Source: Shewanella sp. 1CM18E
GTDB taxonomy: Bacteria > Pseudomonadota > Gammaproteobacteria > Enterobacterales > Shewanellaceae
NCBI RefSeq assembly: GCF_023161665.1
Contig: NZ_JALNTW010000007.1
Span: 136,016-200,015 of the forward strand
DNA: 64,000 nt
Direction: 5' to 3'
Shown here: positions 55,110-64,000 of the stretch, one piece after another
Position numbering within the stretch: position 1 is the stretch's first letter
Layout of the letters: every line of letters begins with the position of its first letter
The notes under the pieces: generated by a model
Database searches by the model: none
What the model was told of the DNA's origin: nothing
Seen by the model: the letters and a program-made list of their open reading frames with translations, nothing else
Position numbers and translations under genes: made by a program

Positions 55110-56981
55110 TTAAAGCGCTAAGCCATAAATACTGGTTGTGCCGCTCACTTCATTACCAATGATCAAAATTGGTTCGCCTGTAGGGCTATCCTGCCCTGCA
55201 ACAAACTTCATTCCCTCAGGGCCTAAATCGCCCGCTAAGCTTGCATCACCAGTGACTCCTCCAGTATCAGTGTTTATTTCAAAATCGGCGCTAAAATCAC
55301 GATTTACAATGTAATCGACAAAACTCACCGCAAAAGGGTTACTTATATCGTAAATCATAAAGCCACCGTTGCGTTCAAGCCCAATAAACGCATAAGTCAC
55401 ATCACCGATTTTGCCAATAGCTAGCGCCTCTGGTTCACCCGCTTTATCATCACTGCGACTATCACCTTTGTTCTCATCGTTACTATTGTTGAAATCATTA
55501 CCTAAAATAGCAGCGGTAATGCGTGAAAAGTCAGAAGCCGAATCAAATACTTGATTGCCCTGCCCATCCCATATTGAAAACGAGCGTGCACCGTAGCTAA
55601 CAATCTGATCAAAATCACCGTCATTGTCAGTATCGCCTAGACTTGTTGTCACCTTTAATCTGCCTAGTTGAGTTTTATCTTGTGCAGCAGCTATTTGAGG
55701 GTGCATTGGGTCTAAGGTTAAATCATCAGCACGTGCTTCTTCAGAAAAGCCATCATAATCTCTCGCATCACCTTCGTTAGCAGTAACGATAAAGTTAGCG
55801 CCCTGCCACTGATAGCTTTGAATTGTATCTGGTTGATACATGCCATAAACATCGTGATAAGCAACAAAGTTTACCCTGTCGTCTTTATCGCTCGCATCAA
55901 TTTTATTGTGCTCTAAACCGTAATTTTTAAGCCCAAGTGGCAATAGGGATTCAATATTCTTATCAACTAAATTTATCACTGCGATAGCATTGTTTTCCTG
56001 CAGTGACACATACGCTTTAGTGTTATCTTCACTGACAGCTATGTACTCCGGCTCAAGATCTTGCGCCACAGTGGCGCCCGGCCCATTAAGCTTTATCATT
56101 GAACTCACTTCATCTTGACGTGCCCCCCCCAGATTGAAGTCCTTAAAATCGAGAGACATTGCCTGCGTCGCTGGGCTCCCATTAGCAATTTCAATAAGGG
56201 AAATACTTCCCTCAGGGTCAACATCATAAGCAGAGTTTGGCTCACCTTCATTTGCCACCAATAGCAGAGAACCGTCACGGTTAAACACCACATTATCGGG
56301 CAAGACACCCACTTCTACTTGCTGCTCAAGCGTGGCTTCTCCGCTAACATCTAATCGATAAAACGCAATATAACCCGCCCCCTGTTTACTATTACCAGCA
56401 GTGTCACCTCGTTCAACAGCAACAGCTAGTAGGTCATCATAGATGCTTAAGCTATTTACGCCGCCTAATCTTTCAAGGGCGAGATCACCGCTAACATCTA
56501 GCTCGCTAAGTTTACTCACATTATTTAATGCTAATGCGCCAGCACCTGATACGCCATCATCCACATTTAAACTTGAGCCATCTAATACATCAACTTTTCC
56601 GCTTTGAGCATTCACGACAAATATACGCTTTGACTGGCTATGAAAATCGACAATCTCGGCAGCACTCAAGCCATAAATTTCACTTTGAAAACGGCCAATG
56701 AGTTCAGCAGTTAGCTTGTTGCTAGATTGATTACAAAAATATTGGATTTGCTCACTATCAATTTCATTATCATCCAAGCTACCGTTGCCATTAATATCTA
56801 ACCCAGTGGTGACCATTTGACCGCCTAATGGACACTGTTCATCTCCTATAGAAAGCGCTGAAATAGAGACAAGTGAATTACTCCCGTCTTGACCTGCAGC
56901 ACCATTTTCACCATCGTCAGAGCACGCAGTTAACCAACACGCGCCTACCAACAGAGGAACTACTTTTAATTGCTTTTTCAT
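55110..56981 (-). CDS. Choice-of-anchor I family lipoprotein
   Basis: A 623-residue lipoprotein (lipobox LTAC at about residue 20). A GAAGQDG linker and a domain of the DUF7151 type (CPLGGQMVTTGLDINGNGSLDDNEI) come first, then a seven-bladed propeller of the choice-of-anchor I type with ANEGEPNSAYD, TANEGDARDYDGFSEEARADDL and AGEPEALAIG. Homologs are often annotated as alkaline-phosphatase-like, without proven activity. ATG at 56981 was chosen over a TTG at 56999 because AAAGGA lies between them. Four Pho-box heptamers upstream imply induction by phosphate starvation. Confidence 0.85.
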   Translation of the reverse strand: MKKQLKVVPLLVGACWLTACSDDGENGAAGQDGSNSLVSISALSIGDEQCPLGGQMVTTGLDINGNGSLDDNEIDSEQIQYFCNQSSNKLTAELIGRFQSEIYGLSAAEIVDFHSQSKRIFVVNAQSGKVDVLDGSSLNVDDGVSGAGALALNNVSKLSELDVSGDLALERLGGVNSLSIYDDLLAVAVERGDTAGNSKQGAGYIAFYRLDVSGEATLEQQVEVGVLPDNVVFNRDGSLLLVANEGEPNSAYDVDPEGSISLIEIANGSPATQAMSLDFKDFNLGGARQDEVSSMIKLNGPGATVAQDLEPEYIAVSEDNTKAYVSLQENNAIAVINLVDKNIESLLPLGLKNYGLEHNKIDASDKDDRVNFVAYHDVYGMYQPDTIQSYQWQGANFIVTANEGDARDYDGFSEEARADDLTLDPMHPQIAAAQDKTQLGRLKVTTSLGDTDNDGDFDQIVSYGARSFSIWDGQGNQVFDSASDFSRITAAILGNDFNNSNDENKGDSRSDDKAGEPEALAIGKIGDVTYAFIGLERNGGFMIYDISNPFAVSFVDYIVNRDFSADFEINTDTGGVTGDASLAGDLGPEGMKFVAGQDSPTGEPILIIGNEVSGTTSIYGLAL

Positions 56982-57452
56982 CGTTATTCCTTTATTCAAT
57001 GCGGGATTAATATTTTTATCGGCTAAACAGCTACATGTAGGAAGTCAGCCATTTGAGCGCCAACCAACCTATTGCGAATTAACGACATTAAGATGACAGC
57101 AACAAGACATTTAGGTGACAAGGGGAGCATGATAAAAGCGCAAAACCAGTTTTAAGCTTTTGCTTACAAATTGGCTAAGATTTGCAGATAAATAAAGCAG
57201 ATTTGAGATTGAATTTTTTGTTTAAAACGCTACTATAAATGCATCTGACACGCTTATTTGCACTACATTTTGCGTGCTCCTTTCATTGACTAAAATCATT
57301 TAGCCTACAATGTAAGCACCACCAGTTCTAACACTGTTAAGCGCCTATTTAGATTTCCCTGCAAGTTCCATTGCTATAAGTCAAAATGCTTCGCTGATAA
57401 ACATTGAATAACACCTGTACAGCTCCAGTTTAAGAATTATATTGAGGTACCG
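56982..57452. other. Divergent intergenic region with Pho box
   Basis: The 471-base gap between the lipoprotein gene and the Bcr/CflA gene holds the Pho box at 57082-57121. The remainder is AT-rich and no gene was seen. Confidence 0.5.
57082..57121 (-). promoter_or_regulatory. Double Pho box ahead of the choice-of-anchor I gene
   Basis: On the minus strand four heptamers, TTGTCAC, ATGTCTT, CTGTCAT and ATGTCGT, occur at an exact 11-base period with 4-base spacers. That is the architecture of tandem PhoB sites (CTGTCAT repeats). They end 100 bases before the gene start. A possible -10 (TAGGTT) follows about 10 bases after the last repeat. Confidence 0.75.
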
Positions 57453-58685
57453 TTGAACAACTCACCTGTGAACCAAAGCAATCAAAAATATCCATTTGGC
57501 GCTAGCTTAGCTTTGCTGATCCCTATGCTATCAGCAATTATTGCGATTACCCCGCTGGCTATTGATATGTACTTGCCAGCAATGGCAACGCTAGCGACAA
57601 GCTTTAATACCGATATCACTTTAGTGCAGCAATCTTTAAGCTTGTACTTGGGTGGCTACGCTTTAGGTATGCTCACCTTTGGCCCACTCGCCGATAGGTT
57701 TGGCCGTAAAAAACTGGTATTGGTTGGCCTCACAGGTTTTATGTTCTCAAGTCTAGGCCTTGCGTTTGTAACCAGTATTGAAAGCTTTTTAGCTTTACGT
57801 TTTATTCAGGCGTTTATCGGCGCTGCTGCAACTGTGGTTGTGCCTGGTTACATAAAAGAGCTTTATGGTAAAAATACCGCAAAAGGCATGTCTTATGTCA
57901 GTTTAATCATGATGTTAGCGCCCTTAATTGCGCCAAGTATTGGTAGTTTGATCTTAGAGTTAGGTGATTGGCACTTAATCTTCTTTATTTTGGCTTTTTA
58001 TGCTTTTGTTTTATTACTTTTGGTCAGCCTTAAACTCAAGATGCCAAGTGATAAAGACAACAGCAACCGCAGCACTCAGTCATTTTTTGGCGCTTATGCC
58101 ACAGTATTTACCAAGAAAGGCGTCAAACTCAACATTGCCAGCGGTGTATTAACCTCGTTTGCTTTCTTTTGTTATCTTACCGCTTCACCATTTGTATACA
58201 TGGAAGTGTTCCAATTAGATAAGTCTTTGTTTGCAATACTATTTAGTGCCAACGTTGGTGCATTAATGGCGGCAAATGTGGTCAACAGCCGCATTGTTGG
58301 CCGTTATGGTTCAAAGCGTATGCTGAAAGTAGCGACATTTTTTGCAGCGATTTCTGGCGTTGCATTATTAGCGGTTAACCTACTTGAGCTTAACTACGTG
58401 TTTACAGTAATGATGTTATTGCCCTTAATGGCTTGTTTAGGTGTTATGTCAGTCAATGCTGATGCAATCGTATTAATGAAGTTTCAAAAAGAAACCGGCA
58501 CTGCAACCGCTGTAATTGGTACATTACGCTTTGGATTTGGTGCTTTGGCCGGTCCGTTATTAGCACTATTTTATACTGGCACCGCAGTGCCCTTTTCAGC
58601 CTTAATGTTATCAGCAGTTCTTCTTGTTGGTTTATGCCAATTTTTGAGTCGTCATGAGCCTGCTGTTACTAACGATGATGAATAA
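57453..58685 (+). CDS. Bcr/CflA-family multidrug efflux transporter
   Basis: A 410-residue major-facilitator protein with twelve predicted membrane helices. The DHA1 motif appears as GPLADRFGRKKLVLVGL near 75, and the first helix has TPLAIDMYLPAMATLA, typical of Bcr/CflA exporters of bicyclomycin, chloramphenicol and related compounds. It begins with TTG at 57453, preceded by GAGG. The substrate cannot be set from sequence. A terminator follows. Confidence 0.9.
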   Translation: MNNSPVNQSNQKYPFGASLALLIPMLSAIIAITPLAIDMYLPAMATLATSFNTDITLVQQSLSLYLGGYALGMLTFGPLADRFGRKKLVLVGLTGFMFSSLGLAFVTSIESFLALRFIQAFIGAAATVVVPGYIKELYGKNTAKGMSYVSLIMMLAPLIAPSIGSLILELGDWHLIFFILAFYAFVLLLLVSLKLKMPSDKDNSNRSTQSFFGAYATVFTKKGVKLNIASGVLTSFAFFCYLTASPFVYMEVFQLDKSLFAILFSANVGALMAANVVNSRIVGRYGSKRMLKVATFFAAISGVALLAVNLLELNYVFTVMMLLPLMACLGVMSVNADAIVLMKFQKETGTATAVIGTLRFGFGALAGPLLALFYTGTAVPFSALMLSAVLLVGLCQFLSRHEPAVTNDDE

Positions 58686-58699
58686 CAAATAAAACCTGA

Positions 58700-58738
58700 A
58701 GATTGCCATTAAGCGCGGCAATCTCAGTCTTTTTATTT
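58700..58738 (+). terminator. Rho-independent terminator after the Bcr/CflA gene
   Basis: AGATTGCC and GGCAATCT form an 8-base stem with a nine-base loop, followed after CAG by TCTTTTTATTTT. Confidence 0.75.
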
Positions 58739-59242
58739 TGCTTTTACCTATACTGTTATTTAATTCTGAGCTTTGTGTTAATGCTAAATCGGATACAATA
58801 GATCCGCAGCACTTAATGCCTGCCGCTACATTGTGTTCCCAAGCTTTCTCCAAGTTAATAACCTCTATAAATACAAAGCCTAACGTTATAGAGCAAGGAC
58901 GTTAGGCTTCAAGTTTAATTCACTTTCCACTACTGCAAATTTTACACATTTATCAGTCTCTGTTGGTTGCTGCATTCAAAGACTATTTGCTACCCGATAA
59001 TGAAAATTCTTCATTCAGAACAGTTTTTGTCCTAAATCGCTTGAAATAAGTTTTGGGTTTTATATGATGAAAATACATTCAGTTTGAGTGTTTGCCGAAC
59101 AATATTTTGTTAAAGATATCTTTTCCTAAGATTATTCTGGCATTTCGTGAGCAAAGATTACCGTCTGAGCTTAATTATTAGAGCGATTACCGTCGCTGTA
59201 GCAAGATACTGCATACGTCGCGGTAACTTATGAGGAAATACT
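58739..59242. other. Long leader region of ilvI
   Basis: About 500 bases without a recognised gene. A perfect 11-base hairpin AAGCCTAACGT / ACGTTAGGCTT with a 12-base loop lies at 58876-58909. No leader peptide rich in Leu, Val or Ile and no T-box was found, so classical attenuation is not supported. Regulation by Lrp, known for E. coli ilvIH, could act here but no site was identified. Confidence 0.45.
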
Positions 59243-60964
59243 ATGGAGAAGCTATCAGGCGCCAGTATGGTCGTCCGTTCTCTTATTGATGAAGGTGTAA
59301 AACATATTTTCGGTTATCCAGGCGGATCCGTACTGGATATTTATGATGCCCTACATGAAAAATCCAATATTGAACACATTCTAGTTCGCCACGAACAGGC
59401 TGCTGTGCACATGGCTGACGGTTATGCCCGCGCAACAGGCGAAGTTGGTGTGGTATTGGTAACCTCAGGCCCAGGAGCCACCAATACCATTACAGGTATT
59501 GCAACGGCATATATGGACTCAATCCCGCTAGTTGTTATCTCAGGCCAAGTACCAAGTAATCTTATCGGCAACGATGCCTTTCAAGAGTGCGATATGATTG
59601 GTATTTCTCGCCCGGTAGTTAAACACAGCTTCTTGGTGACAGATCCTAAAGATATTCCTGCAATCCTTAAAAAAGCATTTTATATCGCTGCAAGTGGTCG
59701 TCCCGGACCAGTGGTAATTGATATTCCTAAAGATTGCATGAACCCTGCTATTTTACATGAATATCAATATCCTGAAGATATCAGTATGCGCTCATATAAC
59801 CCAACAACCTCTGGCCATAAAGGTCAGATCCGCCGCGGTTTACAAGCGCTATTAAACGCTAAAAAGGCTGTGCTTTATGTTGGTGGTGGCGCAGTGATTT
59901 CTGGCTGTGACGCGCAAATTTTAGCGTTGTCAGAAAAGTTACAAATTCCAGTCGTTAGCACGCTAATGGGCCTTGGGGCATTTCCCGGTACTCATAAAAA
60001 CAGTGTTGGCATGCTAGGTATGCATGGTTGTTATGAAGCCAATATGGCAATGCACAACAGCGATTTAATTTTCGGTATTGGCGTTCGCTTTGATGATCGC
60101 ACCACCAACAATGTCGAAAAGTACTGTCCAAACGCAAAAATTCTGCATATCGATATTGACCCATCGTCTATTTCTAAAACCATCAGGGTTGATATCCCAA
60201 TCGTTGGTTCAGCTGAAAAAATTCTCGATGATATGCTCGCGCAAATCGAAGCTAATGATTATGCGATTACCGATCCGGCTGCAAACGATCAATGGTGGAG
60301 CGATATTGCCACTTGGCGAGCGGTAGATAGTCTTAAGTACTCAACCAATGATAAGAAAATCAAACCACAACAGGTTATTGAGGCGGTTCATAAACTTACC
60401 AATGGCGACGCCTACGTTGCCTCTGATGTAGGCCAGCACCAAATGTTCGCAGCGCTTTATTACCCGTTTAATAAACCGCGCCGCTGGATAAACTCCGGTG
60501 GCCTTGGCACCATGGGCTTTGGTTTACCAGCTGCCTTAGGTGTAAAACTTGCCATGCCTGAAGAGACTGTTATTTGTGTAACCGGTGATGGCTCAATTCA
60601 AATGAATATTCAGGAGCTTTCAACCGCACTGCAATATGATATCCCGGTGATTATTATCAACCTTAACAATCACTTCTTAGGCATGGTTAAGCAATGGCAA
60701 GATATGATTTATGCAGGTCGCCACTCACAATCTTATATGGATTCAGTGCCCGACTTTGCCAAAATATCTGAAGCTTACGGCCATATTGGCATGACGATCA
60801 GCAATCCAGCAGAGCTAGAAGAAGGTCTTAAAAAAGCCCTAAGTATGAAAGATAGACTGGTGTTTATGGATATTCATGTTGACGAAACAGAGCATGTTCA
60901 CCCAATGCAGATCCGCGGCGGTGCAATGAATGAAATGTGGCTGAGCAAAACGGAGAAAAGCTGA
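59243..60964 (+). CDS. ilvI: Acetolactate synthase III, large subunit
   Basis: A ThDP enzyme making acetolactate or acetohydroxybutyrate for valine, leucine and isoleucine. The 573-residue product has the N-terminal catalytic Glu in [16 protein letters not shown], the FAD-binding centre (GMHG), and the ThDP motif [15 protein letters not shown] followed by NN. Length matches E. coli IlvI. The ATG has TGAGGA upstream, and the stop overlaps the ilvH start. Confidence 0.96.
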   Translation: MEKLSGASMVVRSLIDEGVKHIFGYPGGSVLDIYDALHEKSNIEHILVRHEQAAVHMADGYARATGEVGVVLVTSGPGATNTITGIATAYMDSIPLVVISGQVPSNLIGNDAFQECDMIGISRPVVKHSFLVTDPKDIPAILKKAFYIAASGRPGPVVIDIPKDCMNPAILHEYQYPEDISMRSYNPTTSGHKGQIRRGLQALLNAKKAVLYVGGGAVISGCDAQILALSEKLQIPVVSTLMGLGAFPGTHKNSVGMLGMHGCYEANMAMHNSDLIFGIGVRFDDRTTNNVEKYCPNAKILHIDIDPSSISKTIRVDIPIVGSAEKILDDMLAQIEANDYAITDPAANDQWWSDIATWRAVDSLKYSTNDKKIKPQQVIEAVHKLTNGDAYVASDVGQHQMFAALYYPFNKPRRWINSGGLGTMGFGLPAALGVKLAMPEETVICVTGDGSIQMNIQELSTALQYDIPVIIINLNNHFLGMVKQWQDMIYAGRHSQSYMDSVPDFAKISEAYGHIGMTISNPAELEEGLKKALSMKDRLVFMDIHVDETEHVHPMQIRGGAMNEMWLSKTEKS

Positions 60965-61458
60965 TGCGTCGTATTATATCGGTATTACTTGAGAACCAAC
61001 CCGGCGCACTTTCACGAGTTGTAGGCCTATTTTCACAGCGTGGCTATAACATTGAAACGCTAACGGTTGCGCCAACTGAAGATAAGACTCTGTCTCGCTT
61101 AACCATTACGGTTAATGCAGACGAATATGTGTTAGAACAAATAGAGAAGCAATTACATAAGCTCATTGATGTACTTAAAGTGTCTAACATTACCGAGTCT
61201 GCTCACGTTGAGCGCGAATTAGCACTGATAAAAGTAAAAGCGCAAGGTGAAAACCGTGAAGAGGTAAAACGCTTGGCAGACATCTTCCGCGGTCAAATTG
61301 TTGATGTCACCCAAAAGCTCTATACAGTTCAGCTTATTGGTACCAGCGATAAACTCGATGCTTGTATTGCAGCGCTCGCTGATTTTACTAAAGTGGTTGA
61401 GATCTCACGCTCTGGTGTAGTCGGCCTTGCCCGCGGTGAGAAATCTATGAAAGCTTAA
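60964..61458 (+). CDS. ilvH: Acetolactate synthase III, regulatory subunit
   Basis: The 164-residue regulatory partner of IlvI, conferring valine feedback. An N-terminal ACT domain (RRIISVLLENQPGALSRVVGLFSQRGYNIETL) is followed by the C-terminal ferredoxin-like domain. The start was set at ATG 60964, overlapping the ilvI TGA by one base and with GGAG upstream; this gives the E. coli length, whereas a frame opening at 60937 would extend into ilvI. Confidence 0.96.
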   Translation: MRRIISVLLENQPGALSRVVGLFSQRGYNIETLTVAPTEDKTLSRLTITVNADEYVLEQIEKQLHKLIDVLKVSNITESAHVERELALIKVKAQGENREEVKRLADIFRGQIVDVTQKLYTVQLIGTSDKLDACIAALADFTKVVEISRSGVVGLARGEKSMKA

Positions 61459-61482
61459 TCTTATTAATAGATTAGCTAAAGT

Positions 61483-61508
61483 AAAAGGGAGCCATTAGGC
61501 TCCCTTTT
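61483..61508 (+). terminator. Rho-independent terminator after ilvIH
   Basis: AAAAGGGAGCC, loop ATTA and GGCTCCCTTTT, 24 bases after the ilvH stop. The A- and T-runs on both sides allow bidirectional action with the convergent heat-shock gene. Confidence 0.85.
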
Positions 61509-61555
61509 CAATTCTTATCTATTAATAATTGAATATATTATTAATGATGATGACG

Positions 61556-61996
61556 TTATTCACCATCAATTAAGCGCGCACTACCAATTTCAATTTTTCT
61601 TGGTTTCATCGCCTCAGGGATCTCACGTTTAAGATCGATATTCAATAAACCATTTTCTAGATTAGCGCCGATAACGGTAACATAGTCAGCTAGCTGGAAA
61701 GTACGTTCGAAGCCTCGCTCAGCAATACCTTGGTAAAGATATTTACGTTCTTCTTTCTCTTCCGCTTTTGTGCCCTTCACTAATAGCTTATCGCCTTCGC
61801 TGGTAATATCGAGCTCTTCCATTGAAAAGCCTGCAACAGCCATCGTAATACGGTAACGATGTTCATTAATTAATTCGATATTGTACGGTGGGTAACCAGA
61901 GTTACCTTTATTAGACGCCGCATGTTCTGCAAGTTGTGCTAAACGGTCAAAACCAATTGCGCTGCGGTATAGTGGAGTTAAGTCGTAGTTTCTCAT
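61556..61996 (-). CDS. ibpA: Small heat-shock protein IbpA-type (Hsp20)
   Basis: A 146-residue ATP-independent holdase that binds aggregating proteins. It has an N-terminal arm ending in [12 protein letters not shown], the alpha-crystallin domain (about 35-125; [23 protein letters not shown], then [17 protein letters not shown] and [13 protein letters not shown]), and a short C-terminal tail with PRKIEI, holding the I-x-I motif. The leader carries a ROSE-like hairpin over its Shine-Dalgarno and a possible heat-shock promoter, so control by temperature is expected. Confidence 0.95.
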   Translation of the reverse strand: MRNYDLTPLYRSAIGFDRLAQLAEHAASNKGNSGYPPYNIELINEHRYRITMAVAGFSMEELDITSEGDKLLVKGTKAEEKEERKYLYQGIAERGFERTFQLADYVTVIGANLENGLLNIDLKREIPEAMKPRKIEIGSARLIDGE

Positions 61997-62000
61997 GGGT

Positions 62001-62022
62001 ATATCCTTGTATTAAGCAATAT
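62001..62022 (-). promoter_or_regulatory. ROSE-like RNA thermometer over the ibpA ribosome binding site
   Basis: On the minus-strand transcript ATATTGCTT (complement of 62014-62022) pairs with AAGGATAT (complement of 62001-62008) across a 5-base loop, leaving G of TTGCT bulged and the AAGGA Shine-Dalgarno sequestered. The TTGCT/AGGA pairing with a single bulged G is the hallmark of ROSE elements of small heat-shock genes. Further hairpins lie upstream, including GAGCGT/ACGCTT around 62068-62085. Confidence 0.7.
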
Positions 62023-62151
62023 ATTAAATGTATTTGGCCGACACACGTCGCACCGATAATGAAGCGTCACTTAACGCTCCGCTCTAAACATTGCCCCGTA
62101 GGCGCAGTGATTAGATCTTTTGTTAGGCCCTCATTGAGCGACCTTACTTAA

Positions 62152-62181
62152 TATATGTGGATGGGATAATTGCTTTTCAAG
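62152..62181 (-). promoter_or_regulatory. Possible sigma-32 promoter of ibpA
   Basis: On the minus strand CCCTTGAAA is followed by CCCATCCACATAT. A CTTGAAA -35 and a CCACAT-like -10 with 14 bases between would fit sigma-32; the CCCAT itself is too close (9 bases). The leader would be about 150 bases. Confidence 0.35.
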
Positions 62182-62240
62182 GGATTAAATAAAAAATTAT
62201 TAAATTTTTTAAAAAAGATTACGTTTGTAGGCTTAGACAC

Positions 62241-62280
62241 AAATAAAAATCCAGTACTTACAAAAGGAAGTACTGGATTT
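62241..62280 (-). terminator. Rho-independent terminator after ushA
   Basis: AAATCCAGTACTT (minus strand) pairs with AAGTACTGGATTT across an 8-base loop, followed by TTTTATTTG. It lies about 75 bases after the ushA stop. Confidence 0.8.
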
Positions 62281-62353
62281 ATCGAACTTTATAGTCTTGC
62301 TGGCAATTTACTCTTTAAAATAAAGCTAAGCCTTTCAAGATTGTTCAGTATGA

Positions 62354-64000
62354 CTAATCAGCTGCCTTTGCACAGCTCTTAACTTCTGAACCACCGCGGA
62401 AGAACTTCGGATGACCGCCATTAGTAGTAGCATAATCCGCCACTTTAATGCTTGGGTTTTTCTCGAAGTATTCGCGCAGTACTGACGCGTCACTGCGCTG
62501 TGTATCAATGTAGTTAGCGTGTGCAGTCACTACAGGATAATCATCGCCGCCTTTTGCACTGAAGTTAATCAATGAGAACGTGTAGTTATCATCAAGTTTA
62601 AACTCGCGGCCACCAAGTGATGCAATTTGAACTACATCAGCAGATCTAGCATCAGGATTGATTTCAACTGCATCACAAGTCACGTTCATTTCCATTGGAT
62701 ATAACTGAGGCATACCACCACCAGTTTTAACCGCAACGTTTGCTAAATAATCTTGAACTTCAGCACCTGTCATAGTTACAAATGCTACATCGTTCGCAAA
62801 TGGCTGTACAGTTAATACGTCACGGTAAGAAATTGTACCTTCAGCGATAGAGTCACGAATACCACCTGAGTTCATCACACCAAAGTCAACTGTCGGCTCA
62901 AAGTTGGCTGTAACCCAATCAGCATAAGCGCGAGTTAATAACTGACCTAGGTTTGTTTGCTCTGCACGCACTACAGCACGGTCACCTTCAAGCTTACCGT
63001 CGGTGCTTGAAATATCCACATCAAGTAGCTCTTGACCTAGATCTTGGTAGTGCTGCAAAGCATCAACAACTAGCTGGTCTTGTTCAATTTCTTCAGTGAT
63101 GAAAACAAGCTCTTCATTTTCATTTTCTTCTTTAAGGTTGATTGGGATTAACTTATAGCTCGCTAACGATAGCTCACCATTGATGTACTCAAAGTCAGCA
63201 CGGCCTACATACTTACCCCATTCATGAGCTTGCATGATAAAGGTACCGTTTTGCTCGTCTGGCTTACAATCATCACCTGGTTTGAAGTCTGCATAGCCGT
63301 CACCTTCCATACACACTGGATTTTGTGAGTGACCACCGATAATAGCTTGTAACTTACCATCAAACTTTGTTCCCTCTAACGAGCGAGCTAGTTTCACATC
63401 ACCAGGTGCCTCAGTCCCATGCTGACCATTTGCATAGTGACCCATATGAGTCAGTGCAAACACCATATCAACTTGTTCATTGGCTTCAATTTCAGCCATT
63501 ACATTTTGCAGTTCAACTTGCGGATCAGTAAAGTGCAAGCTTGCTACGTTGTCAGGGCTCACAACCTTTGGTGTGTCAACAGTCGTAAAGCCAATGATAG
63601 CAACCTGTAGGCCATTAATTTCGAACACTCGGTATGGCTCAAAATAGCGCTCTTCAGTCGGATTACCTTCACTGTCTTTTTTATAGATGTTCGCCGCTAA
63701 CATTGGGAATTTAGCAATATTAGCTTGCATATCAAGCACAGTTAACGGATTGTCAAACTCATGGTTACCTACAGCCATTGCATCATAACCAAGTAGACCC
63801 ATACCAATAAAATCTGGCACAGCATCTTGCATATCTGATTCTGGAACACCGGTGTTGATATCACCGCCAGAAAGTAGAATAGAGTCACCACCAGCACGCT
63901 CTACTTCATCACGAATCGTATCAATTGCGGTTTTACGCGCAGCCATACCATATTCGCCATCTTTATTCTGCCAGAAGCGACCGTGGTTATCGTTGGTATG
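62354..64000 (-). CDS. ushA: 5'-nucleotidase/UDP-sugar hydrolase, 5'-truncated by window edge
   Basis: A minus-strand gene whose N-terminus, presumably with a signal peptide, lies outside the window. The frame stays open to base 64000. Visible metallophosphatase motifs are HTNDNHGRFW, SGGDINTGVPESD, GNHEFDNPLTV, THMGHYANG and GGHSQNPVC; the C-terminal domain has MNSGGIRDSI and SAKGGDDYPVV. At least 548 residues closely follow E. coli UshA, which hydrolyses periplasmic nucleotides and UDP-sugars for phosphate and nucleoside uptake. Confidence 0.95.
   Translation of the reverse strand, partial: HTNDNHGRFWQNKDGEYGMAARKTAIDTIRDEVERAGGDSILLSGGDINTGVPESDMQDAVPDFIGMGLLGYDAMAVGNHEFDNPLTVLDMQANIAKFPMLAANIYKKDSEGNPTEERYFEPYRVFEINGLQVAIIGFTTVDTPKVVSPDNVASLHFTDPQVELQNVMAEIEANEQVDMVFALTHMGHYANGQHGTEAPGDVKLARSLEGTKFDGKLQAIIGGHSQNPVCMEGDGYADFKPGDDCKPDEQNGTFIMQAHEWGKYVGRADFEYINGELSLASYKLIPINLKEENENEELVFITEEIEQDQLVVDALQHYQDLGQELLDVDISSTDGKLEGDRAVVRAEQTNLGQLLTRAYADWVTANFEPTVDFGVMNSGGIRDSIAEGTISYRDVLTVQPFANDVAFVTMTGAEVQDYLANVAVKTGGGMPQLYPMEMNVTCDAVEINPDARSADVVQIASLGGREFKLDDNYTFSLINFSAKGGDDYPVVTAHANYIDTQRSDASVLREYFEKNPSIKVADYATTNGGHPKFFRGGSEVKSCAKAAD

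Noticed and set aside
58876..58909. Terminator-attenuator of ilvI
   Set aside because: The hairpin lacks a plus-strand T-run and no leader peptide precedes it.

Overview
The window is a chromosomal segment of a marine-type gammaproteobacterium, most likely Alteromonadales and probably Colwelliaceae (Thalassotalea or Colwellia-like). The inference rests on low-to-moderate GC, gammaproteobacterial housekeeping genes in E. coli-like order (uvrY-uvrC-pgsA-tRNA Gly/Cys/Leu; lonH-fabA-rmf; rlmL-uup; zapC-pyrD; prc-proQ-msrC-letA-letB-rsmF; pabC-mltG-tmk-holB-tatD), a NAD-specific 180 kDa-type glutamate dehydrogenase, and a DUF3466 envelope protein. No prophage, insertion sequence, integron or CRISPR array was seen. 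Almost everything is core genome, and the unusual signals are mostly in RNA genes and intergenic DNA.

Layout. 1-2300: 3'-truncated gene for a small exported protein, then a tRNA region on the minus strand in which a Cys-Leu unit is duplicated at an exact 1055-base offset and interspersed with four broken tRNA-Leu copies and several terminators. 2305-5690: pgsA, uvrC, uvrY and tRNA-Ser. 5913-8485: lonH and fabA (with a FabR-type operator), converging on rmf, a 58-codon gene. 8672-14856: operon rlmL, glutaredoxin-like gene, uup, DUF3466. 15569-18256: lipoprotein cyclophilin, a hexanucleotide microsatellite, zapC and pyrD separated by a GATC-rich hairpin. 18316-23160: giant glutamate dehydrogenase. 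23422-30237: a four-gene envelope module (DUF1302 outer-membrane protein, DUF1329 periplasmic protein, YCF48-like propeller, RND/MMPL permease). 30554-37418: DUF2835, pepN, prc, proQ, msrC, and yebG with a LexA box. 37610-44289: LetA as two overlapping genes, seven-MCE-domain LetB, a nucleoside-recognition membrane protein, and rsmF.

44349-44603 is a heavily base-paired intergenic stretch ending in a strong terminator, the best candidate for an unassigned structured RNA. 44635-51228 is a long minus-strand run (apbC, udk, a possible 66-codon gene, pabC, mltG, tmk, holB, pilZ-domain gene, tatD) divergent from metG. 53518-58685: Nif3-family protein, a lysine/alanine-rich small basic protein, a choice-of-anchor I lipoprotein preceded by four Pho-box heptamers at 11-base spacing, and a Bcr/CflA exporter. 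59243-64000: ilvIH, a small heat-shock gene whose leader carries a ROSE-like RNA thermometer over its Shine-Dalgarno, and the 5'-truncated ushA-type 5'-nucleotidase gene.

No wholly new protein system is evident. The most promising leads are the structured RNA after rsmF, the DUF1302/DUF1329/YCF48/RND module with a palindrome in its promoter, the reshuffled tRNA-Leu array, the ROSE-like thermometer, and the double Pho box. All assignments were made by reading the sequence, without database searches.
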